Shown: positions 1-7,230, counted from the stretch's first letter. The stretch: 8,259 nt of DNA from Candidatus Kerfeldbacteria bacterium (GCA_903867845.1 CAIPSZ010000158.1:1-8259); one strand, 5' to 3'. Notes: generated by a model from the sequence alone, not told the origin. Made by a program: numbers and translations.

Positions 1-21
1 CACCGTTTAGCAATTGATAGA

Positions 22-1734
22 GTGGAGAGCACGCCAGACCAGAAGCTCGTGGTCACCGGCCGCTTCCTGAAGAATACCTTCAACCTCTACAACCCCGTCA
101 TGGGCGACATGCGCACCATGCGTGGCTTGGTGGTGGACCCAAAGTCGGGACAGCTCATTACCTTTTTGGAACTGCGCCAGCACGAGACGAGCGAGTCGGT
201 GCCCATGTGGATCCACCGCAGCCAGGGCACGGATGGGAAGGCGTTGGTGTTCCGCCGTACGTACGGTGATCACTGGTATGGCACCACCTTCCACTTCCCG
301 AAATCCGTGAACATCACAGCAATAGACCGTCCATTCGGTGGTTTCAAACTGGACGCCAAAGGAAAGCGTGAAATCCCCTTCACCATCACCGCGGACACGA
401 ACGACCTTACCGACCTCACCTACCGTTGCTCGGTAATGCCCGCCGAGGCTGTTGATTGGAAGGTTTTTGGTAAGGATGGGGCCGCTCTACGAAAGTTCTG
501 GGCGCGCACGAAAATTGAAGTAGACCACCTCATTACCTGGGGCAAGACGAGCGGCGACCGTTTCGGTACCGTCTTCCCCCGCGACTGGATGGAAACCGTT
601 CTCCTCGGCGCGGGCGACATCCCGGCGGAAATTGTGGACGCCATGATCACCCGTGCGGTGGCGAACATCGATAGTCGGGGTCGCATGTGGCACGAGGATG
701 TCGTGGGAGAGTACCGCTACCGGCACCAGCTGGCGGGTAAAGACTTGTTCGACCGGAAGATGATCGACATTGAACCGCTCGTCATCCTGGCATTGCGCTA
801 CGCATCGCCGAACTTGTGGGCGAATCGCGACGTGGTGGCCAAGCTACGCAAGGTAGCAACCTACGTGATAACGCATGCCCAGCGCAAACTCTTCATTGCG
901 TTCAAGAAGAAGCCGAAGGCCCACCAGACCAAAGAGGAACCGTACTACCTGGTCGGCGACTGGCGCGATAGCACGTGGGCGTACAAGAAAATCCACCCAC
1001 ACCTAGCACCGTTCGACGTGAGCGCCAGCCACTACCCCGAAGCGCTCAAAGAAATCCAAGTGCTCGCCGACAAGTTGAACCTGAAGATTGCCGGGCTCGC
1101 TAGTTTGGTGAAAACCTGGGAGAAGAAAGCATCGCTCTACGCCTTCACCAATCCTGACAACCTGCCCGCATACGCACTCGCCGTCTACAACTTCAAGCAG
1201 GATGTCCACGTGAGTGGCAAGCAACTCCACGACCAGCTATTGAAGGTGAACCACCTGGATGAGTGTTACCGCTACGCCTTTGGCCAAGGTACAGAGGCTG
1301 ACCTGGTGAGCTTCTGCAAGCGCCTCGGCGACCCGCACTACTTCGCCACCGCCAGCGGGCCCACACTCGTCGCCGCAAATAACGGCATGGGCTACACCAC
1401 GCAGGAGTACCACGGCCTCGTCATCTGGACGAAGCAGGTAGCGTTCACCATCCTTGGCATAAACCGCCACCTGGAACGCGCGAAGAAGGCAGGATGGTCC
1501 AGCGCGACGCAAACGCTCCTAAGAAAAACCGGGCTGGAGCTCTGTCGCACAATGGTACGGACGTTCACCAAGCTCAAGGCTATTCCCGAGCTCCACTACG
1601 ACGACCACGGTATCCCCCACTTCTTCACCGACCAAATTGGGGCGGGCGAGCACATGAGCGTCGTCCAGCTGTGGTCGGCCGTCGGTGCGCGGCGCATTTT
1701 CCGCGAGTACGGCAAGCTGCTGAAGAACCGGTGA
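22..1734 (+). CDS. Amylo-alpha-1,6-glucosidase-like (glycogen debranching type) six-hairpin glycosidase
   Basis: This 570-residue protein probably hydrolyses alpha-1,6 or related alpha-glucosidic links in a glycogen-like polymer in the cytoplasm; no signal peptide or membrane segment is visible. Residues about 10-135 look beta-rich, like the N-terminal sandwich of debranching and GH15-like enzymes. From about 150 onward the helical, motif-bearing stretches suit an (alpha/alpha)6 barrel. Motifs seen are TVFPRDWMET (183-192), WHEDVVGEY (223-231), DWRDSTW (313-319), QEYHGLVIW (461-469) and AGEHMSVVQLW (541-551). Acidic residues D313, D316 and E462 are plausible active-site candidates, by analogy only. 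The frame is open to the window edge. GTG at 22 was chosen because the upstream codons (TTA, ATT, GAT, AGA) are AT-rich and unlike the gene; a start outside the window is possible. It lies 56 nt ahead of the PBP gene. GH15 glucoamylase or another GH63/GH133-like enzyme are alternatives, so family is fairly sure but exact activity is not. Confidence 0.65.
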   Translation: MESTPDQKLVVTGRFLKNTFNLYNPVMGDMRTMRGLVVDPKSGQLITFLELRQHETSESVPMWIHRSQGTDGKALVFRRTYGDHWYGTTFHFPKSVNITAIDRPFGGFKLDAKGKREIPFTITADTNDLTDLTYRCSVMPAEAVDWKVFGKDGAALRKFWARTKIEVDHLITWGKTSGDRFGTVFPRDWMETVLLGAGDIPAEIVDAMITRAVANIDSRGRMWHEDVVGEYRYRHQLAGKDLFDRKMIDIEPLVILALRYASPNLWANRDVVAKLRKVATYVITHAQRKLFIAFKKKPKAHQTKEEPYYLVGDWRDSTWAYKKIHPHLAPFDVSASHYPEALKEIQVLADKLNLKIAGLASLVKTWEKKASLYAFTNPDNLPAYALAVYNFKQDVHVSGKQLHDQLLKVNHLDECYRYAFGQGTEADLVSFCKRLGDPHYFATASGPTLVAANNGMGYTTQEYHGLVIWTKQVAFTILGINRHLERAKKAGWSSATQTLLRKTGLELCRTMVRTFTKLKAIPELHYDDHGIPHFFTDQIGAGEHMSVVQLWSAVGARRIFREYGKLLKNR

Positions 1735-1743
1735 ACGCGTACC

Positions 1744-1772
1744 TAGACAAGCACGTTTTTTCACGGTAATCT
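1744..1772 (+). promoter_or_regulatory. Possible sigma70-type promoter for the PBP gene
   Basis: TAGACA at 1744-1749 matches the -35 consensus at 5 of 6 positions. It is followed after 17 nt by TAATCT at 1767-1772, a weak -10 (3 of 6). It lies in the 56-nt gap between the glycosidase and the PBP, and transcription would start near 1779. No clear terminator separates the two genes, so read-through from the glycosidase is also possible. Confidence 0.3.
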
Positions 1773-1814
1773 GCCCATTCAGCGAGGTTTTTGCACAAAC
1801 GCAATACCCTTCCT

Positions 1815-4358
1815 ATGCCCATCCGTTTTCTCAAACCCATCACGCGCAAGCCTGTCCCGGATGACGCTCCCCACCGAGCGCGCAAGCCGTGGACCAAGAA
1901 GCGCATTTGGAAAACCGTCGGTCTAGCTGCTGGCGCGCTCTTCTTTGTGGGCATGATTGTTGCCGTGGGGGCCTTTGCGTGGGTGAGCCGTGACCTACCC
2001 GACCCGAACCGCATCATGGATCGCGCGGTCTCACAGAGCACGAAAATCTACGCGCGCGATGCGACCACCGTGCTCTACGACATACACGGTGATGAGAACC
2101 GAACTCTGGTGAAAATCCAAGATATCCCGAAAGATGCGCAGCAAGCAACAATTGCCCTTGAAGATAGGAATTACTACAAGGAAGGGGCGATCAGCATCCG
2201 CGGGCTCGTGCGCTCAGCGGTCACCGACATCTTCAGCGGTGGGAGCAGTCAGGGTGGCTCAACGATTACGCAGCAGTTCGTGAAGAACGCCATCTTGAGT
2301 AATGAGAAAACCGTCAGCCGCAAGCTCAAGGAGATCATTCTTGCCTACGAAATTGACAAGCGCTTTAGCAAGGACCAGATCCTCCAGCTGTACTTCAACG
2401 AGATCCCCTACGGTTCCAACATCTACGGCATTGAAGCAGCGAGCCAGAGCTTCTTTGGGAAGTCGGTGAAAGACCTTAGCCTAGCGCAGTCCGCGCTCCT
2501 CGCGGCCATCCCGCAACGCCCGACCTACCTCTCACCGTACGGTAACCACACCGACGCGCTCGTGGCACGCCAGCAGTACGCCCTGCACCAGATGCAGGAG
2601 CAGGGGTACATCACGCAGGCGCAGCTTGATGACGCGTTAAAGGTGGACATTTTGAAGCAGGTGCAACCCAAGCGCGAGCAAATGAAAGCGCCCCACTTTG
2701 TCATGATGGTGAAGGAAGAGCTCGCCGACCGCTACGGGGAGCAGGTGCTGGAAAATGGCGGTCTCAAGGTCATCACTACCCTGGACTGGCACATGCAGCA
2801 GCTCGCCGAGCAAGCCATTGCCGACAACGCGCCGAAGAATGTGAAGAAGTACGGCGCGACGAATATGGCCATGACCGCGATTGACCCGAAGTCTGGTCAG
2901 GTTGTAGCCATGGTTGGCTCGCGGGATTACTTTGACACGGCAAACGACGGCAACGTGAACGTGGCCACGCGCCTGCGCAACCCCGGTTCGTCATTCAAGC
3001 CCGTCGTCTACCTCACCGCCTTCGAGCACGGCTACTCGCCGGACACACTCATGTTCGACTTGTCCACAAACTTCGGTGGCAACCCTCCGTACATCCCAAG
3101 CGACTACGACGGCAAGGAGCGTGGCCCACTCACCATGCGCAGCACGCTCGCTGGGTCGCTCAATATCCCCGCGGTGAAGACGCTCTACCTCACTGGCATT
3201 CCTGCAGTCATCGATCAGGCGCAGAAGCTTGGCTACACCACGCTCACCAAACCAGATTCCTACGGCCTCGCCCTAGCCCTCGGTGCTGCGCCCGTCACAC
3301 TTCTGGAGCACACCAATACGTTCGCCACGCTTTCGCAGGATGGCATGCACCACCCCATTGCTGACATCCTGCGGGTGCAGGATAAGAACGGGAAAACTCT
3401 GGAACAGTTCAAGGACCAACCCACCCAGGTGGCGGACAAGGATGCGGTCGCTAATCTCCTGAGTATTATGACGGATAACAACGCGCGCAGCTTCATCTTC
3501 GGCGCCAAGACGCCGCTCGTCCTGCCAGACAGAACGCTCTTCGCCAAGACCGGCACCACGAATGACTGGCGCGACGGCTGGACGATGGGCGGCACGCCCT
3601 CGCTCGTGGCGGGCTTCTGGGCTGGCAACAACGACAACTCCAAGATGACCAAGGGCTCGGATGGCGTGTTCGTGGCTGCTCCGGCGTGGAATGAGTTCCT
3701 GAAGAACGCCCTGAAAGGGACGAAGAAAGAAGGCTACCCGAAACCACCGACCAACACATCAACGAAGCCGGTGCTGCAAGGGAAACTCGCTGGGGACGTG
3801 CCAATTTCCGTGGATACCGTTACGGGTGCGCGCATACCCGATAGCTGTCTGGCGACGTACCCGAAAGCCTTTGTGACGTCGGTAACGGTAAAGCAGGTAC
3901 ACGACATTCTGTACTACGTGAATAAGACCGATCCCCAGGGTGACCCACCTGCCGACCCAACGGTTGACCCGCAGTTCGCCCGCTGGGACGCCCCCGTACA
4001 GAAGTGGGCGAAGGCAAATGGGTACGTGCAGCAGGAACCGCCCCTTGGCGACTGCAGCTTGCGCGATCCTGCCGCCGCGCCAACAGTTGCCATTACGACG
4101 CCAACGCTCAACCAGACCGTGAGCAGCTTGAGCTTGCCCGTCAGCGCCACGACCGGTGGCCCACGGCCCACGACGAGTGTCACGTACACCGTTGATGGGA
4201 AGGTGCTCGGTACCGTCACGACAGCGCCAACCTTTGCGACGACCCTGGACCTCACGGGCTTTGAGAACGGCTTCCACACGCTCACCGCACAAGTCACGGA
4301 TAACGTGCAGAATACCGGAAGCATGGACATCACCTTCAACTTGCTCGTGGGCCAGTAG
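1815..4358 (+). CDS. Class A penicillin-binding protein (GT51 glycosyltransferase plus transpeptidase) with C-terminal Ig-like domain
   Basis: This bifunctional peptidoglycan synthase polymerises lipid II glycan strands and crosslinks their peptides on the outer face of the membrane. Numbering is from ATG 1815 (847 residues). A basic cytoplasmic tail is followed by a membrane anchor at about 34-57. The GT51 domain spans about 67-250, with catalytic E116 in LEDRNYY, GGSTITQQ at 147-154 and RKLKE at 169-173. The transpeptidase domain spans about 347-632: nucleophile S392 in SSFK, SLN at 448-450, KTGT at 578-581. Residues 754-844 look like a beta-sandwich Ig-like domain (VTYTVDGKVLGTV, FHTLTAQVTDN) after a Pro/Asp-rich linker. 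C678 and C747 could form a disulfide outside the cell. The His usual after the first GT51 motif (EDRxFxxHxG) is Glu here. TTG at 1791 is an alternative start adding 8 residues; GAGG at 1784-1787 is only 3 nt before it. Family assignment is secure. Confidence 0.95.
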   Translation: MPIRFLKPITRKPVPDDAPHRARKPWTKKRIWKTVGLAAGALFFVGMIVAVGAFAWVSRDLPDPNRIMDRAVSQSTKIYARDATTVLYDIHGDENRTLVKIQDIPKDAQQATIALEDRNYYKEGAISIRGLVRSAVTDIFSGGSSQGGSTITQQFVKNAILSNEKTVSRKLKEIILAYEIDKRFSKDQILQLYFNEIPYGSNIYGIEAASQSFFGKSVKDLSLAQSALLAAIPQRPTYLSPYGNHTDALVARQQYALHQMQEQGYITQAQLDDALKVDILKQVQPKREQMKAPHFVMMVKEELADRYGEQVLENGGLKVITTLDWHMQQLAEQAIADNAPKNVKKYGATNMAMTAIDPKSGQVVAMVGSRDYFDTANDGNVNVATRLRNPGSSFKPVVYLTAFEHGYSPDTLMFDLSTNFGGNPPYIPSDYDGKERGPLTMRSTLAGSLNIPAVKTLYLTGIPAVIDQAQKLGYTTLTKPDSYGLALALGAAPVTLLEHTNTFATLSQDGMHHPIADILRVQDKNGKTLEQFKDQPTQVADKDAVANLLSIMTDNNARSFIFGAKTPLVLPDRTLFAKTGTTNDWRDGWTMGGTPSLVAGFWAGNNDNSKMTKGSDGVFVAAPAWNEFLKNALKGTKKEGYPKPPTNTSTKPVLQGKLAGDVPISVDTVTGARIPDSCLATYPKAFVTSVTVKQVHDILYYVNKTDPQGDPPADPTVDPQFARWDAPVQKWAKANGYVQQEPPLGDCSLRDPAAAPTVAITTPTLNQTVSSLSLPVSATTGGPRPTTSVTYTVDGKVLGTVTTAPTFATTLDLTGFENGFHTLTAQVTDNVQNTGSMDITFNLLVGQ

Positions 4359-4386
4359 GACACGAAGACGTCACTCATCACTTTGA

Positions 4387-4419
4387 AAAACCCCGACCTT
4401 TGCCGGGGTTTTCTTTATT
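4387..4419 (+). terminator. Bidirectional intrinsic terminator between the PBP gene and dnaN
   Basis: CCCCG (4391-4395) pairs with CGGGG (4404-4408) around an 8-nt loop. AAAA before the stem and TTTT after it extend the pairing to 9 bp (4387-4395 with 4404-4412). On the + strand the stem is followed by a T-rich run to 4419, 29 nt or more after the PBP stop. On the - strand the same hairpin is followed by TTTTT and lies 18 nt past the dnaN stop. One element can therefore end both convergent transcripts. Confidence 0.9.
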
Positions 4420-4429
4420 GTGGACTGCA

Positions 4430-5533
4430 CTACTGCCGGATGGGCATGACGAGGTACCGGAACGGCGGCTGTACCTTGCTGGGATTCACGGGAACAATGA
4501 GACCGGGACCCTTCTCGTCGTTGAGCTGAAGGGCGACTTCTTCCGTGCCCGCAACGGCGAGCCCATCGAGGAGGAAGCGCCAGTTGAAAACGATGCTGCC
4601 GCCATTTCCAGAGAGCGAACCGGGTAGTTCCACGTCGCTCGCGCCGACTTGCGCGTTCGCGGCGGTGAGCTTCGACATGTCTTGGTCGTACTGCAGGGTG
4701 ACGTCGTTAATCCCCGACCGGCAGAACAAGCTCACCTGGCGCAACGTCTTCGTGAACTGCGACGCATCCAGGGTCAGCGTGCTCGTGAAGGAGGTGGGGA
4801 TAATTTGCGTGTAGTCTGGGAACTGCCCTTCGATGAGCCGGGTGACCAGCTCAGTGCTCTCCACCTGGAAGCTCACCTGGTTCTCACCCATGACCATGGC
4901 CACGTCGCCACTTTCGGGGAGGAGGCGCAGGAGCTCGCTCAGGCTCCGGCTCGGCACAATAGCGCGCTGCTCCTCCTTGCTCGTGGTCAGCGGAAGACGC
5001 ACTTCGGCTAAACGGTAGCTATCTGTAGCGGCAAGAGTGAGCTCGTGCCCGTTGAGGTGGAAGAGGACGCCGCTAATCTCAGGACGCGCGTCATCTGCAG
5101 CAACCGCGAACACCGTTTGCGTCAGCGCGGTCTTCAGAAGTGCGGCTGGCAGGCTCATGCGAATGCCGTCGGAAACCCGCGGAATGACTGGGAAATCCTC
5201 TGCGCTCAAGCCTTTCAGGGTGGTCTTTGACCCCGCGCACGTTACGTGGAGTTCATTATTGTCCAGCTCGAGGGTGACATTCCCTGCGGGTAGCAAGCTC
5301 ACGTAGTCCATGAGCACGCGCGCCTGCACAGTGAAGGTGCCGGGTTGGTCAACTTTTCCACGGACGGTGGTGGTTACGCCAATCTCAAGATTTGTTGCCG
5401 AAAGAGTAATCCCATCACTCGCCGCAGTGATGAGAAGGTTTTTGAGAATTGGTAAGGTAGTGCTCCGTCCAGCCACATGACTTACCTGGCTAAGCCCTTT
5501 TAAGAGATTCTCTTGGGTGCAAATGCATTTCAT
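4430..5533 (-). CDS. dnaN: DNA polymerase III beta subunit (sliding clamp)
   Basis: DnaN forms the ring-shaped clamp that tethers the replicative polymerase to DNA. The 367-residue length is normal for the family. The start MKCICTQENLLKGLSQVSHV followed by RSTTLPILKNLLI is the typical N-terminal clamp domain. Middle and C-terminal landmarks are AVAADDARPEISGVLF (143-158), LAATDSYRLA (167-176), RLIEGQFPDYTQIIP (232-246), FNWRFLLDGL (316-325) and the usual MPIRQ end. ATG at 5533 is supported by this N-terminal match; no SD is present, the upstream - strand reading ACCTTTAT. A TTTAAT hexamer lies a few bases further upstream on the - strand (5546-5551 in + coordinates) and would give a nearly leaderless mRNA, but no good -35 goes with it. 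dnaN lies downstream of dnaA in the same direction, separated by an unusual 241-nt gap. recF, often next after dnaN, is absent; a convergent PBP gene follows instead. Confidence 0.97.
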   Translation of the reverse strand: MKCICTQENLLKGLSQVSHVAGRSTTLPILKNLLITAASDGITLSATNLEIGVTTTVRGKVDQPGTFTVQARVLMDYVSLLPAGNVTLELDNNELHVTCAGSKTTLKGLSAEDFPVIPRVSDGIRMSLPAALLKTALTQTVFAVAADDARPEISGVLFHLNGHELTLAATDSYRLAEVRLPLTTSKEEQRAIVPSRSLSELLRLLPESGDVAMVMGENQVSFQVESTELVTRLIEGQFPDYTQIIPTSFTSTLTLDASQFTKTLRQVSLFCRSGINDVTLQYDQDMSKLTAANAQVGASDVELPGSLSGNGGSIVFNWRFLLDGLAVAGTEEVALQLNDEKGPGLIVPVNPSKVQPPFRYLVMPIRQ

Positions 5534-5578
5534 ATAAAGGTAGAGATTAAATACGTAGAAGGAGTAGAGAAGTGGAAA

Positions 5579-5587
5579 GGTGTATAA
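5579..5587 (-). promoter_or_regulatory. DnaA-box-like site, TTATACACC
   Basis: On the - strand this reads TTATACACC, 7 of 9 to TTATCCACA. The containing word GTGTATAACTT (5580-5590) recurs exactly at 7232-7242 upstream of dnaA, which makes it more credible than one weak match alone. Confidence 0.35.
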
Positions 5588-5676
5588 CTTTGTTAGTTGT
5601 GTAGAATTCTGTGAGAAGAAGAGAGGTTTATATTCGTTGTGGTGTTGGTAACACGTTGATGGTGAGATGAATGAAT

Positions 5677-5685
5677 TGTGGATGG
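5677..5685 (-). promoter_or_regulatory. DnaA-box-like site, CCATCCACA
   Basis: It matches 7 of 9 to TTATCCACA, with the ATCCACA core intact, and reads on the - strand. It forms the outer end of the left arm of the inverted repeat at 5677-5731. The overlapping word TTGTGGATG (5676-5684) also occurs at 7241-7249. Confidence 0.4.
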
Positions 5686-5731
5686 AATGGGAGAGAAAAT
5701 ATATACCACTTCTCTCAACATTTCACGCACA
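5677..5731. repeat. Imperfect inverted repeat with AT-rich 12-nt loop at the composition switch
   Basis: The left arm (5677-5697) and the reverse complement of the right arm (5710-5731) agree at about 17 of 21 positions with one extra base. This includes a perfect inner 7 bp, GAGAGAA (5691-5697) with TTCTCTC (5710-5716). The loop, 5698-5709, is AAATATATACCAC-like and AT-rich. Neither strand has a T run after the stem, so it is not a standard intrinsic terminator. Confidence 0.6.
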
Positions 5732-5756
5732 CTTCAGGAACAGATTCTCCCACACG

Positions 5757-5765
5757 TTTTCCGCA
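5757..5765 (+). promoter_or_regulatory. Weak DnaA-box-like site, TTTTCCGCA
   Basis: It matches 7 of 9 to TTATCCACA and reads on the + strand, just beyond the dnaA stop. It resembles the better box TTTTCCACA at 7201-7209. On its own it is weak evidence. Confidence 0.25.
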
Positions 5766-5774
5766 CGTCGTCCA

Positions 5775-7148
5775 CTAGTTGTACAAGCGCTGGCGAATGA
5801 GCTTCACATCCTGCTGGAGTTTGGTGTCCTCTTTGTACTGCTTGGTAATTTTATCCACGGCATGCATTGCGGTTGAGTGGTCGCGGCCACCGAGTTCTTC
5901 ACCAATCGTTGGGAAGGATGAGTTAATTTCCTCGCGAAGGAGGTACATGATGAGCTGGCGCGGCCGGACGAGTTCCTGGCGTCGGCTCTGGCCCAGGACA
6001 TCCGAGACCTTCACGTCAAAGTACTGGCACACCACGCCAATAATCTGTTTTGGCGTTACCGCGTGCTCGCGCTTCACCTGTGCTGCCTGGGCTACTGATG
6101 AGAGGGTTTCCTTTACGGACGCGAGATTCGGTACGGAATGGTTGAGGTTATGCACGGCCACAATACGGTTGAGCGCGCCTTCCAACTCACGCACGTTGTG
6201 CTGGATGAGGTTGGCCACGTAGGAGAGGGTAGCGTCATCAAGCGTGATGCCGCGGTCGTGGCACTTCGAGCTCAAGATAGCAATGCGCGTCTCTAGGTCT
6301 GGTTCTTGAATGTCGGCAATCATCCCCCACTCAAAACGCGAGAGCAGGCGCGCCTCGAGTGCGGCGATGGCTTTGGGCGGCCGGTCCGAGGATAGGATAA
6401 TTTGCTTGTTCTGCTGGTGCAGCGCGTTGAAGGTGTGGAAGAATTCCTCCTGCGTTCCCTCTTTCCCCGCCAGGAACTGCACGTCGTCCACCAGGAGCAC
6501 GTCAATGGACCGCCAGCGATCGCGGAATGTGGACATGGAGCCGCGGAAGATGGCCTGGATGAACTCGTTAGTGAAATTCTCACTACTCACGTACAGGATG
6601 TGCGTCTTCGGGTTCTGCTTGAGGAGTTCGTTCCCGATTGCGTGCATGAGGTGGGTCTTGCCCAAACCGGCGCCGCCGTAGATGAAGAGCGGGTTGTACA
6701 CTTCCCCGGGTTTTTCCGCACATGCTCGGGCTGCGGCCTGCGCGAGTTCGTTCCCTTTGCCGACAATGAACGTGTCAAAGGTGTAGCGGGGGTTCAAGCC
6801 AGTAATCGTCGAAGATTTCCCGCGCCCAGTTGGGGCAGGATCGCTTTGCGCGGTGGCCGGTTCGATAGTTGGCTCGCCCGTGGAGGGTTTGGCGGTCGCG
6901 ACATTGTACTCGACGTGCTTCACCTCGTTCTCGGTGAGGTGCTGGATGGCCTGGACGATGTGCGTGTGGTACTTGCTCTCGAGCCAGGCCTTGGTAAAGG
7001 CGTTCGGAACCCCTACAATCGCCCGTTCGCCATCAACCGAAGCAATGAACGTGTTTTTAAACCACGTTGTGAAGTTTGCTTTACTGAGATGGAGCTCTAA
7101 TTCGCCTAAAGTGGCTTGCCAGAGCTTGTCATTGTCCAACTTCGGCAT
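5775..7148 (-). CDS. dnaA: Chromosomal replication initiator protein DnaA
   Basis: DnaA is the AAA+ ATPase that binds DnaA boxes, melts the origin and recruits the helicase. The 457-residue length is normal. Domain I (about 1-85) has LWQATLGELE and LSKANFTTWFKNT (21-33). A Pro/Thr-rich linker covers about 86-115. Domain III begins near NPRYTFDTFIVGKGN (119-133). Walker A is GGAGLGKTH (158-166), Walker B is LLVDDVQF (218-225), the box VII arginine region is ARLLSRFEWG (266-275) and sensor II is VRELEGALNR (319-328). Domain IV carries RPRQLIMYLLREE (395-407) and the DNA-binding signature GGRDHSTAMHA (420-430). ATG at 7148 was chosen because the family N-terminus begins there. The open frame continues 55 codons upstream to 7313, but that stretch contains the promoter and DnaA boxes. 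No SD precedes the start. It is divergent from rpmH and upstream of dnaN. Confidence 0.97.
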   Translation of the reverse strand: MPKLDNDKLWQATLGELELHLSKANFTTWFKNTFIASVDGERAIVGVPNAFTKAWLESKYHTHIVQAIQHLTENEVKHVEYNVATAKPSTGEPTIEPATAQSDPAPTGRGKSSTITGLNPRYTFDTFIVGKGNELAQAAARACAEKPGEVYNPLFIYGGAGLGKTHLMHAIGNELLKQNPKTHILYVSSENFTNEFIQAIFRGSMSTFRDRWRSIDVLLVDDVQFLAGKEGTQEEFFHTFNALHQQNKQIILSSDRPPKAIAALEARLLSRFEWGMIADIQEPDLETRIAILSSKCHDRGITLDDATLSYVANLIQHNVRELEGALNRIVAVHNLNHSVPNLASVKETLSSVAQAAQVKREHAVTPKQIIGVVCQYFDVKVSDVLGQSRRQELVRPRQLIMYLLREEINSSFPTIGEELGGRDHSTAMHAVDKITKQYKEDTKLQQDVKLIRQRLYN

Positions 7149-7181
7149 GGTCGAAAATTGGCTTAACTTAGCGGTTTTCTG

Positions 7182-7210
7182 ATAGTACCATAGATTGGGA
7201 TGTGGAAAAA
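7182..7210 (-). promoter_or_regulatory. Candidate dnaA promoter (extended -10) overlapped by a DnaA box
   Basis: On the - strand, TGG followed by TACTAT (7182-7190 in + coordinates) makes an extended -10 element. TTTTTC lies 17 nt further upstream, a weak -35. Transcription would start near 7175 and leave a leader of about 27 nt. The DnaA box at 7201-7209 covers the -35 position, which suggests repression by DnaA of its own gene. Confidence 0.45.
7201..7209 (-). promoter_or_regulatory. DnaA box, TTTTCCACA
   Basis: It matches 8 of 9 to TTATCCACA and reads on the - strand, 53 nt before the dnaA start codon. It overlaps the -35 area of the candidate dnaA promoter. Confidence 0.6.
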
Positions 7211-7230
7211 TACCTGAAAAGTGGACGGGC

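Larger units (their letters stand above)
5534..5774. other. Candidate replication origin (part 2): dnaA-dnaN intergenic region with extreme strand asymmetry
   Basis: This 241-bp gap lies between the dnaA stop and the dnaN start, a common place for oriC. By hand count, the + strand of 5534-5700 holds about 55 G and 6 C. From 5701 to 5774 it holds about 8 G and 27 C. DnaA-box-like words are at 5579-5587, 5677-5685 and 5757-5765. An imperfect inverted repeat with an AT-rich loop (5677-5731) sits at the composition switch. No convincing gene is present. A role as origin, as a duplex-unwinding element, or as a Rho-loading stretch in the dnaA-dnaN mRNA would each fit. Confidence 0.5.

Noticed and set aside
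3914..4381. Long - strand frame (155 codons) opposite the PBP C-terminus
   Set aside because: It is an antisense shadow of a GC-rich gene, spans the terminator side of the PBP gene, and shows no family motif.
5354..5362. TTTTCCACG, box-like, inside the 5' part of dnaN
   Set aside because: Only 7 of 9, and fully explained by the codons for R-G-K-V in the clamp.
5691..5716. Inner stem of the inverted repeat as an intrinsic terminator for dnaA
   Set aside because: The 7-bp stem is followed on the - strand by CCCATTCC rather than a T run, and the loop is large.
5851..5859. TTATCCACG, 8 of 9 to a DnaA box, inside dnaA
   Set aside because: On the coding strand it encodes the V-D-K part of the conserved domain IV AVDKI, so coding constraint explains it. 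A binding role is possible but unsupported.
5667..5876. 69-codon + strand frame beginning MNELWMEWERK in the dnaA-dnaN gap
   Set aside because: About half of it is antisense to dnaA, it has no SD or recognisable motif, and its content follows from the odd composition of the gap.
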